In this document: positions 16,347-24,712 of the stretch, one piece after another
How the letters are laid out: each line of letters begins with the position of its first letter
How positions within the stretch are numbered: position 1 is the first letter of the stretch
Assembly (NCBI GenBank): GCA_014382345.1
Contig: JACNJX010000030.1
Coordinates: forward strand, 1 to 34,918
DNA length: 34,918 bases
Direction: 5' to 3'
DNA from: Alphaproteobacteria bacterium
GTDB taxonomy: Bacteria; Pseudomonadota; Alphaproteobacteria; Rhodospirillales; Casp-alpha2
Translations under genes and position numbers: made by a program
The notes under the pieces: generated by a model
Told to the model about the DNA's origin: nothing
Database searches by the model: none
What the model saw: the letters and a program-made list of their open reading frames with translations, nothing else

Positions 16347-16446
16347 ACGTAGGGCTAAACGTCCTGCCGGACGTAGGGCTAAACGTCCTGCCGGACGTGG
16401 GGCTAAACGTCCTGCCGGACGTGGGGCTAAACGTCCTGCCGGACGT
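16347..16446. repeat. Four 24-bp tandem hairpin repeats between convergent genes
   Basis: The unit ACGT(A/G)GGGCTAAACGTCCTGCCGG occurs four times (16347-16442), followed by ACGT. Two copies read TAGGG and two TGGGG. Each unit boundary forms ACGTCC-TGCC-GGACGT, a 6-bp stem with a 4-base loop. A decayed copy may precede it (16333-16346). It lies between convergent pncB and the proline-rich protein gene and supplies the stop codon of the latter (CTA at 16427-16429). Confidence 0.9.
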
Positions 16447-17431
16447 GTCCCAGGATGTCGAAAAGATCGGCGCAGGTCTCGGCACCGTATTTCTTGGTGA
16501 TCGCCATCTTGCCGGAATCGGTGTCGAGTTGGGCGCGCAAATCGGTCATCACGGCGTCGAGGAACTTGAGAAAGCCCGCGTGGGTCAGCTCCCAGTTGAC
16601 CACGTTGGCATGCGCCCCGGCTTCGACCGGCGTCAGGTGGCCGTTGACCAGGTTGATGAACCATTGGGCGCGCTTGTCGAATTCGTCGAAGTGGTTGGCG
16701 ACGTCGACCTCGGCATGGAGCGCGATGCCCTTCGCCGTCGGGTCGCTGTAGACGTCGTCCCAGTTGAAAACGCCCGACCCGTCGCCGCGCACCCGCTCGA
16801 CGACAGCGCGCAGCTTTTCCTGGTAGCTCTCAACCACGTCGGGGCCGAGCATCATGCCGAGCGCCACGAAAAAGCCGGGCAGCATGCGCCGGTTAAGGTC
16901 ATCCTTGCCCAACGCCTCGCCTTCGCGGAACAGCTTCGAGAATTTCTTCACCATCAGGCGGTCGAAGGGGAAATTGCGCTGAGAGTCCCAGACCGAGCGC
17001 TCCCGCGCCTTGACGTAAACCTCAAAGGATTTCTCCAGTGCGCCGGACAGCGCCTGCGCCTGGCGGTCGAAATCGGCCTGCATGTCTTCCATGTCCTGCA
17101 CCGTCAGGTGCCCGCCCTTGGCCTGGGCTTCGGCCTTCATACGCTCGACAAAGGACTGCACCATGGTCGTCGCCAGGACTTTGCTGGCGCCCTTGGGCGA
17201 GGTCATATCCACCGGAGGAGCCGGGGCGGGGGCCGGTTTGGCTTGCACCGGCGGTGGCGCGGGTTGGGGCGCGGGTTGCGGGGGCGGCGCTTGCGGCCCG
17301 GGTGGTGGGGGCGGCATGCCCGCCCCGGCGCTGGGGTCACGATTAGTCTTCATATATCCGCTGTCGACGGGCGCGAAAAACTCCGCTTTTCCGGACCCTC
17401 CGGATTTCGAATCTGTCGGTTCGTCTGCCAT
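16427..17431 (-). CDS. Proline-rich N-terminus protein of unknown function
   Basis: I do not recognise a family. The 334 residues start with a polar stretch and a long proline/alanine-rich, probably disordered segment (residues ~39-74, PPPPPGPQAPPPQP and on). A mostly helical, charged domain follows (residues ~80-330) with no transmembrane segment or signal peptide, so it is probably cytoplasmic. Stretches such as VVNWELTHAGFLKFLDAVMTDLRAQ look like conserved amphipathic helices. ATG 17431 is 137 bp from the divergent nadE start. The last residues (RQDV) and the stop are encoded by the tandem repeat array, so the protein end has probably been replaced by the repeat. Confidence 0.75.
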   Translation of the reverse strand: MADEPTDSKSGGSGKAEFFAPVDSGYMKTNRDPSAGAGMPPPPPGPQAPPPQPAPQPAPPPVQAKPAPAPAPPVDMTSPKGASKVLATTMVQSFVERMKAEAQAKGGHLTVQDMEDMQADFDRQAQALSGALEKSFEVYVKARERSVWDSQRNFPFDRLMVKKFSKLFREGEALGKDDLNRRMLPGFFVALGMMLGPDVVESYQEKLRAVVERVRGDGSGVFNWDDVYSDPTAKGIALHAEVDVANHFDEFDKRAQWFINLVNGHLTPVEAGAHANVVNWELTHAGFLKFLDAVMTDLRAQLDTDSGKMAITKKYGAETCADLFDILGHVRQDV

Positions 17432-17495
17432 ACCCCAAGACTATGGACTTCCGGCGCAGATTTCCAGTGGCATCCTCAACTTACCGCCCCGGACA

Positions 17496-17524
17496 TTGAC
17501 AGGTTTCGCACCCCCGCCCATGAT
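17496..17524 (+). promoter_or_regulatory. Candidate sigma-70 promoter for nadE
   Basis: TTGACA (17496-17501, perfect -35), a 17-bp spacer, then CATGAT (17519-17524, four of six -10 positions). The predicted start is near 17531, giving a leader of ~38 bases before nadE. Confidence 0.5.
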
Positions 17525-17568
17525 CGCCCGGACTTTCTTCTTAACCTGTCTTTGCCTCTGCCCCAGCC

Positions 17569-19242
17569 ATGACCGACACCCTTGCCATCGCCCTGGCCCA
17601 GATCAATCCCACCGTCGGCGACATCGACGGCAACCTGGACCGAATCCGCCGGGCCCGCACAGACGCCGCCGGGCAAAACGCCGACCTTGTCGTGACCGGC
17701 GAGCTTGTGGTGTCAGGCTATCCGCCAGAAGACCTGGTGCTCAAGCGCGCCTTTCTGGACGTCATCGAAGCGGGCGTAAAGGCGCTGGCGGAAGAGACCG
17801 CCGACGGCGGACCGGGACTGTTGATCGGCGCGCCCTGGCGGGACGGGGATGAACTTCATAACGCGGCCCTGTTGCTGGACGGCGGTGACATCGCAGCCCT
17901 TCGCTTCAAGCATGAACTCCCCAATTACGGCGTGTTCGATGAGAAGCGGTTCTTCACGGCAGGCCCCTTGCCTGGCCCCATAGCCTTTCGCGGCGTCCGC
18001 CTGGGCGTCATGGTGTGCGAGGACATGTGGTATCCCGACGTCGCCGAATGCCTGCAGGAATCGGGCGCGGAGATCCTCGTTGTGCTCAACGGCTCGCCTT
18101 TCGAAATCGACAAAACCGACGACCGGCTGAGCCTGGCCGTCGCCAGGGTCACGGAAACCGGCCTGCCCCTGGCCTACGTCAACCTTGTCGGCGGCCAGGA
18201 TGAACTGGTGTTCGACGGCGCATCGTTCGTGTTGGACGCAGAACGGAAATACCGCGCCAGGGCCCCGTCCTGGTGCGAACACCTCGCGGTCACCCATTGG
18301 TCCCGCGCCGGAGAGACCTGGGCTTGCGCGGATGCGAATTTCGTCCCGGAACCCGAGCGCTGTGAATCCGTCTACCGGGCGATGGTGTTGGGGCTTCGCG
18401 ATTATGTCGGCAAGAACGGCTTTCCCGGCGTGCTGATCGGACTGTCCGGCGGCATCGACAGCGCGCTCACCGCCGCCGTCGCCGTCGATGCACTGGGGCC
18501 GGACCGGGTGCATGTGGTGCTCATGCCATCGCCCTTTACCTCGAAAACCAGCATCGAAGACGCCGAAGCCACGGCCCGGCAACTGGGCTGCAGGCTGGAC
18601 ACCATCCCCATCGACCCGGCCATGAACGCCTTCGACGACATGCTGAAGGAAACCTTCGTCACCCACCCCAAGGACGAAACCGAAGAAAACATCCAGGCCC
18701 GCGCAAGGGGCATGGTTTTGATGGCGCTGTCCAACAAGTTCGGCCACATGGTGGTGTCGACCGGCAACAAGTCGGAAATGTCGGTCGGATACGCAACATT
18801 GTACGGCGACATGTGCGGCGGCTATTCGGTGTTGAAGGACGTCTATAAGACCACGGTGTTCGGCTTGTCGCACTGGCGCAACGACCACAAACCGGACGAT
18901 GCCCTGGGACCGGACGCCGGCGGGGATGGATCGGTGATTCCTGAAAACATCATCACCAAGCCGCCGACCGCCGAATTGAAACACGACCAGACCGACCAGG
19001 ACTCGCTGCCGCCCTATGAAGAACTGGACGCCATCCTGAAGTGCCTGATCGAGGAAGAGCTGTCCTTGGATGATATCGCCGCGCGGGGCCATGACCCGGC
19101 AACGGCGGAAGAGGTCTGGCACATGCTGGACCGCGCCGAATACAAACGCCGCCAGGCGCCGCCGGGGGTCAAGATTACGCGCCGCGCCTTCGGCCGCGAC
19201 CGCCGTTATCCCTTGACCAACCGCTTCACCGGCAAGGTATAA
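17569..19242 (+). CDS. nadE: Glutamine-dependent NAD+ synthetase
   Basis: It converts nicotinate adenine dinucleotide to NAD with ATP and glutamine, the last step of the pathway. The 557 residues hold two domains. The N-terminal nitrilase-like glutaminase has the triad E45 (TGELVVSGYPPEDL), K114 (RFKHELPNYGVFDEKR) and C150 (MVCEDMWYPD). The C-terminal ATP-pyrophosphatase domain has the P-loop GLSGGIDSALT at 291-301 and STGNKSEMSVGYATLYGD. The length is normal. No clear ribosome-binding site precedes ATG 17569. The SIMPL-domain gene starts 10 bp after its stop and cysS overlaps that gene, so the three form one operon. Confidence 0.96.
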   Translation: MTDTLAIALAQINPTVGDIDGNLDRIRRARTDAAGQNADLVVTGELVVSGYPPEDLVLKRAFLDVIEAGVKALAEETADGGPGLLIGAPWRDGDELHNAALLLDGGDIAALRFKHELPNYGVFDEKRFFTAGPLPGPIAFRGVRLGVMVCEDMWYPDVAECLQESGAEILVVLNGSPFEIDKTDDRLSLAVARVTETGLPLAYVNLVGGQDELVFDGASFVLDAERKYRARAPSWCEHLAVTHWSRAGETWACADANFVPEPERCESVYRAMVLGLRDYVGKNGFPGVLIGLSGGIDSALTAAVAVDALGPDRVHVVLMPSPFTSKTSIEDAEATARQLGCRLDTIPIDPAMNAFDDMLKETFVTHPKDETEENIQARARGMVLMALSNKFGHMVVSTGNKSEMSVGYATLYGDMCGGYSVLKDVYKTTVFGLSHWRNDHKPDDALGPDAGGDGSVIPENIITKPPTAELKHDQTDQDSLPPYEELDAILKCLIEEELSLDDIAARGHDPATAEEVWHMLDRAEYKRRQAPPGVKITRRAFGRDRRYPLTNRFTGKV

Positions 19243-19252
19243 GGGCCATCTG

Positions 19253-20002
19253 ATGACACGTATTGCAGCGAAATTCGCGATTATCCCCACCGTCCTGTTG
19301 ACCGCCGTCCTGCTTGTGGCGGGGCCGGCGCGGGCAGATGTAGGCAAAATCCCGTCCGTGACCGTCACCGGAAGCGGTGCGGCAACGGCCACACCCGATA
19401 CCGCCGATGTTCGTGTCGGCGCCACCGTCTTCGCCGATACGGCGACAAAAGCCCTGGCCGACGCCGGGACGCGTGCCGAAGGGCTGCTGAAAGCCGCCCG
19501 CAGCCAGGGCATTGCCGACAGGGACATTCAGACATCCGGCGTTTCACTGAGGCCTCGAATGACCCCCGGGAATCGGAATCGCCAAAATCAACCCGGGCAA
19601 AAACCGGGCATTGCGGGATATGTGGCGCGATTGGATTACACGCTCATCATCCGCGATCTTGAAAAACTTGGGACCATTCTGGACCGCCTTGTCGCCGCCG
19701 GCGGCAACGAAATGGGCGCCATCCGCATGTTCGTTTCCGAAACCGGAGCCTTGACCGACGCGGCCCGGCAGAACGCCATGAAGGACGCCGAACACGCAGC
19801 CGCCATTCTCGCCGGGGAAGCCGGACTGCGGCTTGGCCCGGTCCTTCGCATCGAAGAGTCCACGGCCTCTCCGGGACCGGTGCGAATGATGTCCGCGCGA
19901 GCCGAAGGGGTTCCGATGCCGACGGGGGAAATTTCCTACCGGATGCGGGTCCAGGTTACGTATGCCCTAGAAACAAAGAAGAAACCGAAAACTGGCCGAT
20001 GA
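19253..20002 (+). CDS. SIMPL-domain (DUF541) secreted protein
   Basis: The 249 residues begin with a signal peptide (ending GPARADV, residue ~29). They continue with the SIMPL/DUF541 pattern: SVTVTGSGAATATPDTADVRVGA, then AARSQGIADRDIQTSGVSLRPR, and the late strand GEISYRMRVQVTYAL. Members are periplasmic or outer-membrane associated proteins of poorly defined role, in some species linked to oxidative stress. It is in the middle of the nadE operon, ten bases after nadE and overlapping the cysS start by four bases (ATGA), so it is probably translated together with cysS. The tail ends in a basic segment (ETKKKPKTGR). Confidence 0.85.
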   Translation: MTRIAAKFAIIPTVLLTAVLLVAGPARADVGKIPSVTVTGSGAATATPDTADVRVGATVFADTATKALADAGTRAEGLLKAARSQGIADRDIQTSGVSLRPRMTPGNRNRQNQPGQKPGIAGYVARLDYTLIIRDLEKLGTILDRLVAAGGNEMGAIRMFVSETGALTDAARQNAMKDAEHAAAILAGEAGLRLGPVLRIEESTASPGPVRMMSARAEGVPMPTGEISYRMRVQVTYALETKKKPKTGR

Positions 20003-21402
20003 CGCTTAAAATCCACGACACGCTCCGCCGCAAGAAGGTGGACTTCGAGCCCCGCGACGAGGCCAACGTGCGCCTGTATGTCTGTGGGCCGACGGTTTAT
20101 GATTTGGCCCATATCGGCAACGCGCGCCCGGTCGTCGTGTTCGATGTTTTGAGCCGGTTGTTGAGGCGGCTCTATCCGAAAGTCACCTACGTTCGCAACA
20201 TCACCGACGTCGACGACAAGATCAACGCGGCGGCGAAGGAGAGCGGCGAAACCATTCAGGTCATCACCGAACGCACGACGAAAATTTTCCATCAGGATAT
20301 GGCGGCGCTGGGCGCGCTCGACCCCGACCATGAGCCCCGTGCCACCGAGCATATCGAGGGCATGATTGCGCTGATCGAAAAACTGCTGAAAAGCGGCAAC
20401 GCTTATGAAGCCGAAGGCCACGTCCTGTTCGATGTGCCGTCCATGCCCGACTACGGGCGGCTGTCGAAGCTGAACCGCGATGAACTGGTCGCCGGCGCGC
20501 GCGTCGAGGTCGCCCCCTACAAACGCGACCCCGCCGATTTTATTCTGTGGAAGCCGTCCACCGATGACCTGCCGGGATGGGACAGTCCCTGGGGGCGGGG
20601 GCGGCCCGGCTGGCACCTGGAATGTTCGGTGATGAGCGAGAAATTCCTCGGCCCCGAATTCGACATCCACGGCGGCGGCCAGGACCTGATTTTCCCGCAC
20701 CATGAAAACGAGATCGCACAGTCCACCTGCACCGGCGATGCGGGCTTCGCAAAATACTGGATGCACAACGGCTACCTGATGGCCGAGGGTGAGAAAATGT
20801 CCAAATCGCTCGGCAACTTCTACACCGTGCATGACCTGCTCGACGAGTTTCCCGGCGAGGCGATCCGGCTGGCGCTGTTGAAAACCCACTACCGCCAGCC
20901 GCTGGATTTTACTAAAAGCGGCCTCGCGTCTGCCAAGGCCGAACTTGATCGGTTCTACACGGCAATTCGAATCTCCCGGCAGTTTACAACAACCCGTGTC
21001 GTTGATGTGCCTGAGGAAATCGTTATTGAATTATGCGACGACCTAGACACCCCAATGGCCCTCCGGCGTCTTCACGATATAACGAGCGATCTGAATAACT
21101 CCACCGCGCCAGATACAGAAAAAGATCTAGATAGAATTTCTATGTTAGCCGGTAACCTGTTGGCGGGTTGCTCCTTGCTCGGCCTCCTGCAACAAGACCC
21201 GAAAGACTGGTTCAAATGGCAGCCGGCGAGCGCGGCGGAGGGCGGCCTTGACGACGACGCCATCGACGCCCTGATCACGGAGCGCAACACCGCCCGCGCC
21301 GACAAGGACTTCGCACGCTCCGACGAAATCCGCGATCAACTGGCGGCCGACGGCGTTTTATTGGAAGACGGCCCGGACGGCACCACCTGGAAGCGGGGGT
21401 AG
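19999..21402 (+). CDS. cysS: Cysteinyl-tRNA synthetase
   Basis: It charges tRNA-Cys with cysteine in the cytoplasm. The 467 residues show HIGN (38-41), KMSKS (266-270), and the zinc ligands C29, C209, H234 and E238 (YVCGPT, HLECSVM, FPHHENEIA). The length is normal. The start overlaps the preceding stop as ATGA. Bases ~20911-21170 (residues ~305-390, the helical domain after the catalytic core) use clustered A/T-rich codons (TTA twice, CTA twice, ATA, AGA, ACA several times), unlike the rest of the gene. The protein still reads as a continuous family member, so this looks like a recombined segment, not damage. Confidence 0.95.
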   Translation: MTLKIHDTLRRKKVDFEPRDEANVRLYVCGPTVYDLAHIGNARPVVVFDVLSRLLRRLYPKVTYVRNITDVDDKINAAAKESGETIQVITERTTKIFHQDMAALGALDPDHEPRATEHIEGMIALIEKLLKSGNAYEAEGHVLFDVPSMPDYGRLSKLNRDELVAGARVEVAPYKRDPADFILWKPSTDDLPGWDSPWGRGRPGWHLECSVMSEKFLGPEFDIHGGGQDLIFPHHENEIAQSTCTGDAGFAKYWMHNGYLMAEGEKMSKSLGNFYTVHDLLDEFPGEAIRLALLKTHYRQPLDFTKSGLASAKAELDRFYTAIRISRQFTTTRVVDVPEEIVIELCDDLDTPMALRRLHDITSDLNNSTAPDTEKDLDRISMLAGNLLAGCSLLGLLQQDPKDWFKWQPASAAEGGLDDDAIDALITERNTARADKDFARSDEIRDQLAADGVLLEDGPDGTTWKRG

Positions 21403-21426
21403 GGTTCCGGGGTATTTATCGTGGAC

Positions 21427-21473
21427 GCAAATTCGTCGTCGCGGATGATTCCATCCGCTCGGGATTTGCTCTA
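21427..21473. repeat. Dispersed 46-bp repeat, copy 2 (inverted)
   Basis: Bases 21427-21472 are the reverse complement of 2322-2367 with one mismatch. The core GCGGATG-ATTC-CATCCGC is a perfect 7-bp stem here. On the minus strand it begins inside the TAG stop of the formyltransferase-like gene (21471-21473), in the same register as copy 1. It lies between that gene and the convergent cysS and may act as terminator. Confidence 0.85.
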
Positions 21474-22079
21474 TCCGAACGCCCGGTAGCGCAGGTTGAT
21501 TTCGGCTTCTTCCATGTCGGCTTCCAGCACTTTCATGGCCTCGAACTGGGCGTTGGTGTGCTTGGCCCCCGACCACTGGGCGTCGATTTCGGCCAGGGGG
21601 TCATCCGAGGTGGCGAAATGCTTCGAAAAGCGTGCGAACATCTCCAACAGCACTTCATAGGTCTTGATCTCCAGATCCAAAAAGCGGGGATTGTCCGGCA
21701 TCGCGAACCATTCGACGCCGACGATGGGGCCGCAATCGACCTTTTCCTCCATCACGTGCGCCGTCGCTCCGAAATGTTCGGCGCCTTCATAAATGGCGAA
21801 ACTGGCGGCGTGGCTGCCGGGATAGGTCGGCGGGCCGGGATGAAAGTTGTAGGCGTTAAGCGTCAGGCCATCGAGAACCGCCTTGGGCACGATCACCGAC
21901 GTGGAAAAGGCGATCAGCCGCCGTTCGCCGCCACCGGGAGGCGGCCGGAGACAGGCTGCCATCAGGTCCTCAGCCGTCTGGACGTGGACGACGGACAGCC
22001 CCGGATTGGCACTCGTCAGCATGGCGCGAAAGTGAGGGCCTTCCACGTCGCCGGTCAACAGGACAACTTCTTCTGGCAT
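21471..22079 (-). CDS. Formyltransferase-like protein
   Basis: The 202 residues match the catalytic core of the formyltransferase family (methionyl-tRNA, phosphoribosylglycinamide and sugar formyltransferases). The Asn-His pair is in LNAYNFHPGPPTYPGSHAA, and the conserved Asp in KVDCGPIVGVEWF follows FGATAHVMEE. It has no C-terminal tRNA-binding extension, so it is not a normal Fmt; a sugar or small-molecule substrate is more likely. It is convergent with cysS, and its stop codon comes from the dispersed repeat. ATG 22079 has no strong ribosome-binding site. Confidence 0.8.
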   Translation of the reverse strand: MPEEVVLLTGDVEGPHFRAMLTSANPGLSVVHVQTAEDLMAACLRPPPGGGERRLIAFSTSVIVPKAVLDGLTLNAYNFHPGPPTYPGSHAASFAIYEGAEHFGATAHVMEEKVDCGPIVGVEWFAMPDNPRFLDLEIKTYEVLLEMFARFSKHFATSDDPLAEIDAQWSGAKHTNAQFEAMKVLEADMEEAEINLRYRAFG

Positions 22080-22312
22080 GTCCGAACGCTATCACGGACC
22101 ACACGAAAGCGATAGCCGCGAAGGTTGGACTTGCGAACGGATGCAGCCCCGCCTAAAAATCGCCGGTCCGTAAGGAGTTTAAGGCAACTTTGCCCTGTAA
22201 ACTCGCCTTATGAAGGCAAATATTCTAGTATGGTCTTTGTGATTTCCCCGCATCCCGAGATACAAAGCCGCTAACGGCTCTGCTTGCGGAAAAGGAAGAG
22301 AGACAGGGCGGA

Positions 22313-24700
22313 ATGGAAGACAACCCGAACCCGGACGCGCGAGAAAATGTAACGGTCGAGCAGCTCGAGGAAGCCCTCGAGCAGTTGGAAACGCTCAGCA
22401 ACGCCAATCAGGCACTGCTGAAAACTCTCAGTCACGATCTGCGCACGCCATTGAATACCATCATCGGTTTCGCCGACATGATGGAACAAGAGGTTTTGGG
22501 CCCCATCAACGAGCCGCAATACCGGGAATACGCGACAGATATTCACGAAGCCGGGCGCGCCATGCTGAATATCGTCAACGATCTTCTCGACCTGGGACGG
22601 TTCGAGAACTTCAAGAAACGCGAAAAGGATTTCCGCCACCTGATCGAACTGGCGCCGGATATGATCTGTGTCTGCCGCGGCGATGAGATCACCATGATCA
22701 ACCCTGCCGGCGCCGATATGCTGGGCGTATGGCCCGCGGAGACACTGGTCGGGCGGAAGTTTTTCAAATTCGTGCACCCGGATTTCCACGGCATTTTCGA
22801 GGGCCGCATCGAAAACCTTGTGGCCAAGAAAATGCGGGTGCCGATGATCCTCCAGCGGGCCGACGAGCGCGTTGTGGAAGTAGAGATCGCGGCCCTGCCT
22901 TACGAGGACGAAAACGCCGACGACACCCGGCCGGCTGTGATGCTAATGGCCCGCGACGTCAGCGAACGCAACCGGGCGCTGAAAACGGCGGCGGCCAGAG
23001 AAAACCATATCCGCAAGATCATGGACACCGTTGTCGACGGCATTATCACCTTTGACCGGCGCGGCATTGTCGAGACGGCCAATCCGGCGGCGGAGAAAAT
23101 TTTCGGGTATGAGCCCGGCGAACTGGTCAGCCGTAATGTCCGCATCCTCATGGACATGCCACTGGAGGTGGACAAGTCCGGGATTATTCAGATCGATGAA
23201 GACGCGGCCCGGGGCCGCACCCGGTTTCTCGGCGGCGATTACCAGGTTGAAGGCCGCCGCCAAAACGGCGCCAAATTCCCGGTTGAAGTTGCCCTCGGCG
23301 TACTGAAAGAAGGCACGCGTGAGATATTAATCGGCGCGTTGAGGGACATCACCGAGCGCAAAGAGCAGGAAGAACGGCTTCTCTACCTCGCCACCCGCGA
23401 CCCCCTGACCCGCATGCCCAACCGGCGTCTGTTTACGGAACGCCTGGAAACCGCCATCCGCCAGGCGGACGAAAACGGCAGCAAATTCGCCATTCTTTTC
23501 ATCGACCTGGATCATTTCAAAAACATCAACGATGCCCTGGGCCACATGATCGGCGACCTGGTGCTGCAATCGGTCGGGGAACGGCTGCAAGGTTTTCTTG
23601 AAGAAGGCGATACCGTTGCCCACCTAAGCGGCGACGAATTCCCTATTTTGCTGAACGGCATCAAGGATCAGAATCAAGCGGAAGCCAAGGCCCGGGATAT
23701 TCTCCGGGAGATCGCTAAGCCTTTTGTCATCGAAGGCAAGGAAATCTACACCACCGGATCGGTAGGGATCGTGCTGTATCCCGACAGCGCGTCCACCATC
23801 GGCGACCTGATGCGCAATGTCGATACCGCCGCTTACAACGCCAAGGATCAGGGCCGCGACACCTATCAGTTCTATACGGAGCGTCTGAGCGCCGAAGTCC
23901 AAAGGCGGCTGGAAATCGAAACCGGGCTGCGCCGCGCCCTGGAGGCCGAACAGTTGAAGCTGGTTTACCAGCCGAAGATCGACCTTAGCACCCGCGCCAT
24001 TACCGGCGCCGAAGCCCTGTTGCGCTGGGAATCGCCCGAGCTGGGGCATGTGTCTCCCGATGAATTCATCCCCGTCGCCGAGGGCACCGGCCTGATCGTT
24101 CCCATCGGTGACTGGGTTCTGCGCACCGCCAGTAAACAGGCCACCGCCTGGAGGAAGCTGATCGCAGACCCGGTGCATGTCGGCGTCAACCTGTCATCGG
24201 TGCAGTTCCTGCAGGGCGACCTGTTCAATAAGGTGGAAAACGCACTGGCCGAATCGGGCCTGCCGGCGGGACTTTTGGACCTGGAACTGACGGAAAGCAT
24301 CCTTGTCGCCAACCCGGAAGAAACCATCGAAACCCTGAAACGCCTGAAGGACATGGGCGCGGGCATTTCCATTGATGATTTCGGGACGGGGTATTCATCG
24401 CTCAGCTACCTGACCCGGTTCCCGCTGGACAATCTGAAAATCGACCGCGCCTTCGTCACCAACCTGCCCGATGACGACGACGCCGTCGCCATCGTCCGGG
24501 CCATTATCTCCATGGCCAAGAGCCTGAACCTGAACATCATCGCCGAAGGTGTGGAAACCGAAAACCAGGTCAGCTTCCTGCATGCGCTGGGCTGCCATGT
24601 GGGGCAGGGCTATCTGTTTTCCAAACCGGTTGCCCCGGAAGACTTCGTCAAGCTTTTGACCCGCGACCGGGGTCTGTTCCTGGCCGCCGAGAGGGCTTAA
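22313..24700 (+). CDS. DHp-PAS-PAS-GGDEF-EAL cyclic-di-GMP signalling protein
   Basis: The 795-residue protein has no transmembrane segment. Residues ~30-100 are a histidine-kinase dimerisation domain of the PleC/DivJ type (H41 in LSHDLRTPLNTIIGF), but no ATPase domain follows. PAS domains lie at ~105-218 and ~230-348. The GGDEF domain (~355-520) has metal site LFIDLDHFK and signature LSGDEF (438-443, first Gly replaced by Ser). The inhibitory-site RxxD is EEGD, so product inhibition there is probably lost. The EAL domain (~530-790) keeps EALLRW, ELTES, IDDFGTGYSS, LKIDRAF, EGVET and QGYLFSKP, so phosphodiesterase activity is expected. The dimerisation domain could be phosphorylated by another kinase. 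Confidence 0.93.
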   Translation: MEDNPNPDARENVTVEQLEEALEQLETLSNANQALLKTLSHDLRTPLNTIIGFADMMEQEVLGPINEPQYREYATDIHEAGRAMLNIVNDLLDLGRFENFKKREKDFRHLIELAPDMICVCRGDEITMINPAGADMLGVWPAETLVGRKFFKFVHPDFHGIFEGRIENLVAKKMRVPMILQRADERVVEVEIAALPYEDENADDTRPAVMLMARDVSERNRALKTAAARENHIRKIMDTVVDGIITFDRRGIVETANPAAEKIFGYEPGELVSRNVRILMDMPLEVDKSGIIQIDEDAARGRTRFLGGDYQVEGRRQNGAKFPVEVALGVLKEGTREILIGALRDITERKEQEERLLYLATRDPLTRMPNRRLFTERLETAIRQADENGSKFAILFIDLDHFKNINDALGHMIGDLVLQSVGERLQGFLEEGDTVAHLSGDEFPILLNGIKDQNQAEAKARDILREIAKPFVIEGKEIYTTGSVGIVLYPDSASTIGDLMRNVDTAAYNAKDQGRDTYQFYTERLSAEVQRRLEIETGLRRALEAEQLKLVYQPKIDLSTRAITGAEALLRWESPELGHVSPDEFIPVAEGTGLIVPIGDWVLRTASKQATAWRKLIADPVHVGVNLSSVQFLQGDLFNKVENALAESGLPAGLLDLELTESILVANPEETIETLKRLKDMGAGISIDDFGTGYSSLSYLTRFPLDNLKIDRAFVTNLPDDDDAVAIVRAIISMAKSLNLNIIAEGVETENQVSFLHALGCHVGQGYLFSKPVAPEDFVKLLTRDRGLFLAAERA

Positions 24701-24712
24701 TCGCCCCCGCTC

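Noticed and set aside
16347-16446. CRISPR-like array
   Set aside because: The units are adjacent with no spacers, and no cas gene is present.
16322-17572. Long plus-strand open frame (416 codons) with four LNVLPDVG-like repeats
   Set aside because: It is antisense to the proline-rich protein gene, stays open only because the repeat period is a multiple of three and the DNA is GC-rich, and shows no family motif.
17713-19527. 604-codon minus-strand open frame
   Set aside because: It is the antisense of nadE, whose motifs and operon position are clear; the frame reads as low-information GC-rich sequence.
22190-22226. Promoter for the c-di-GMP gene (TTGCCC and TATTCT)
   Set aside because: The spacing is about 25 bp, too long for a sigma-70 promoter.
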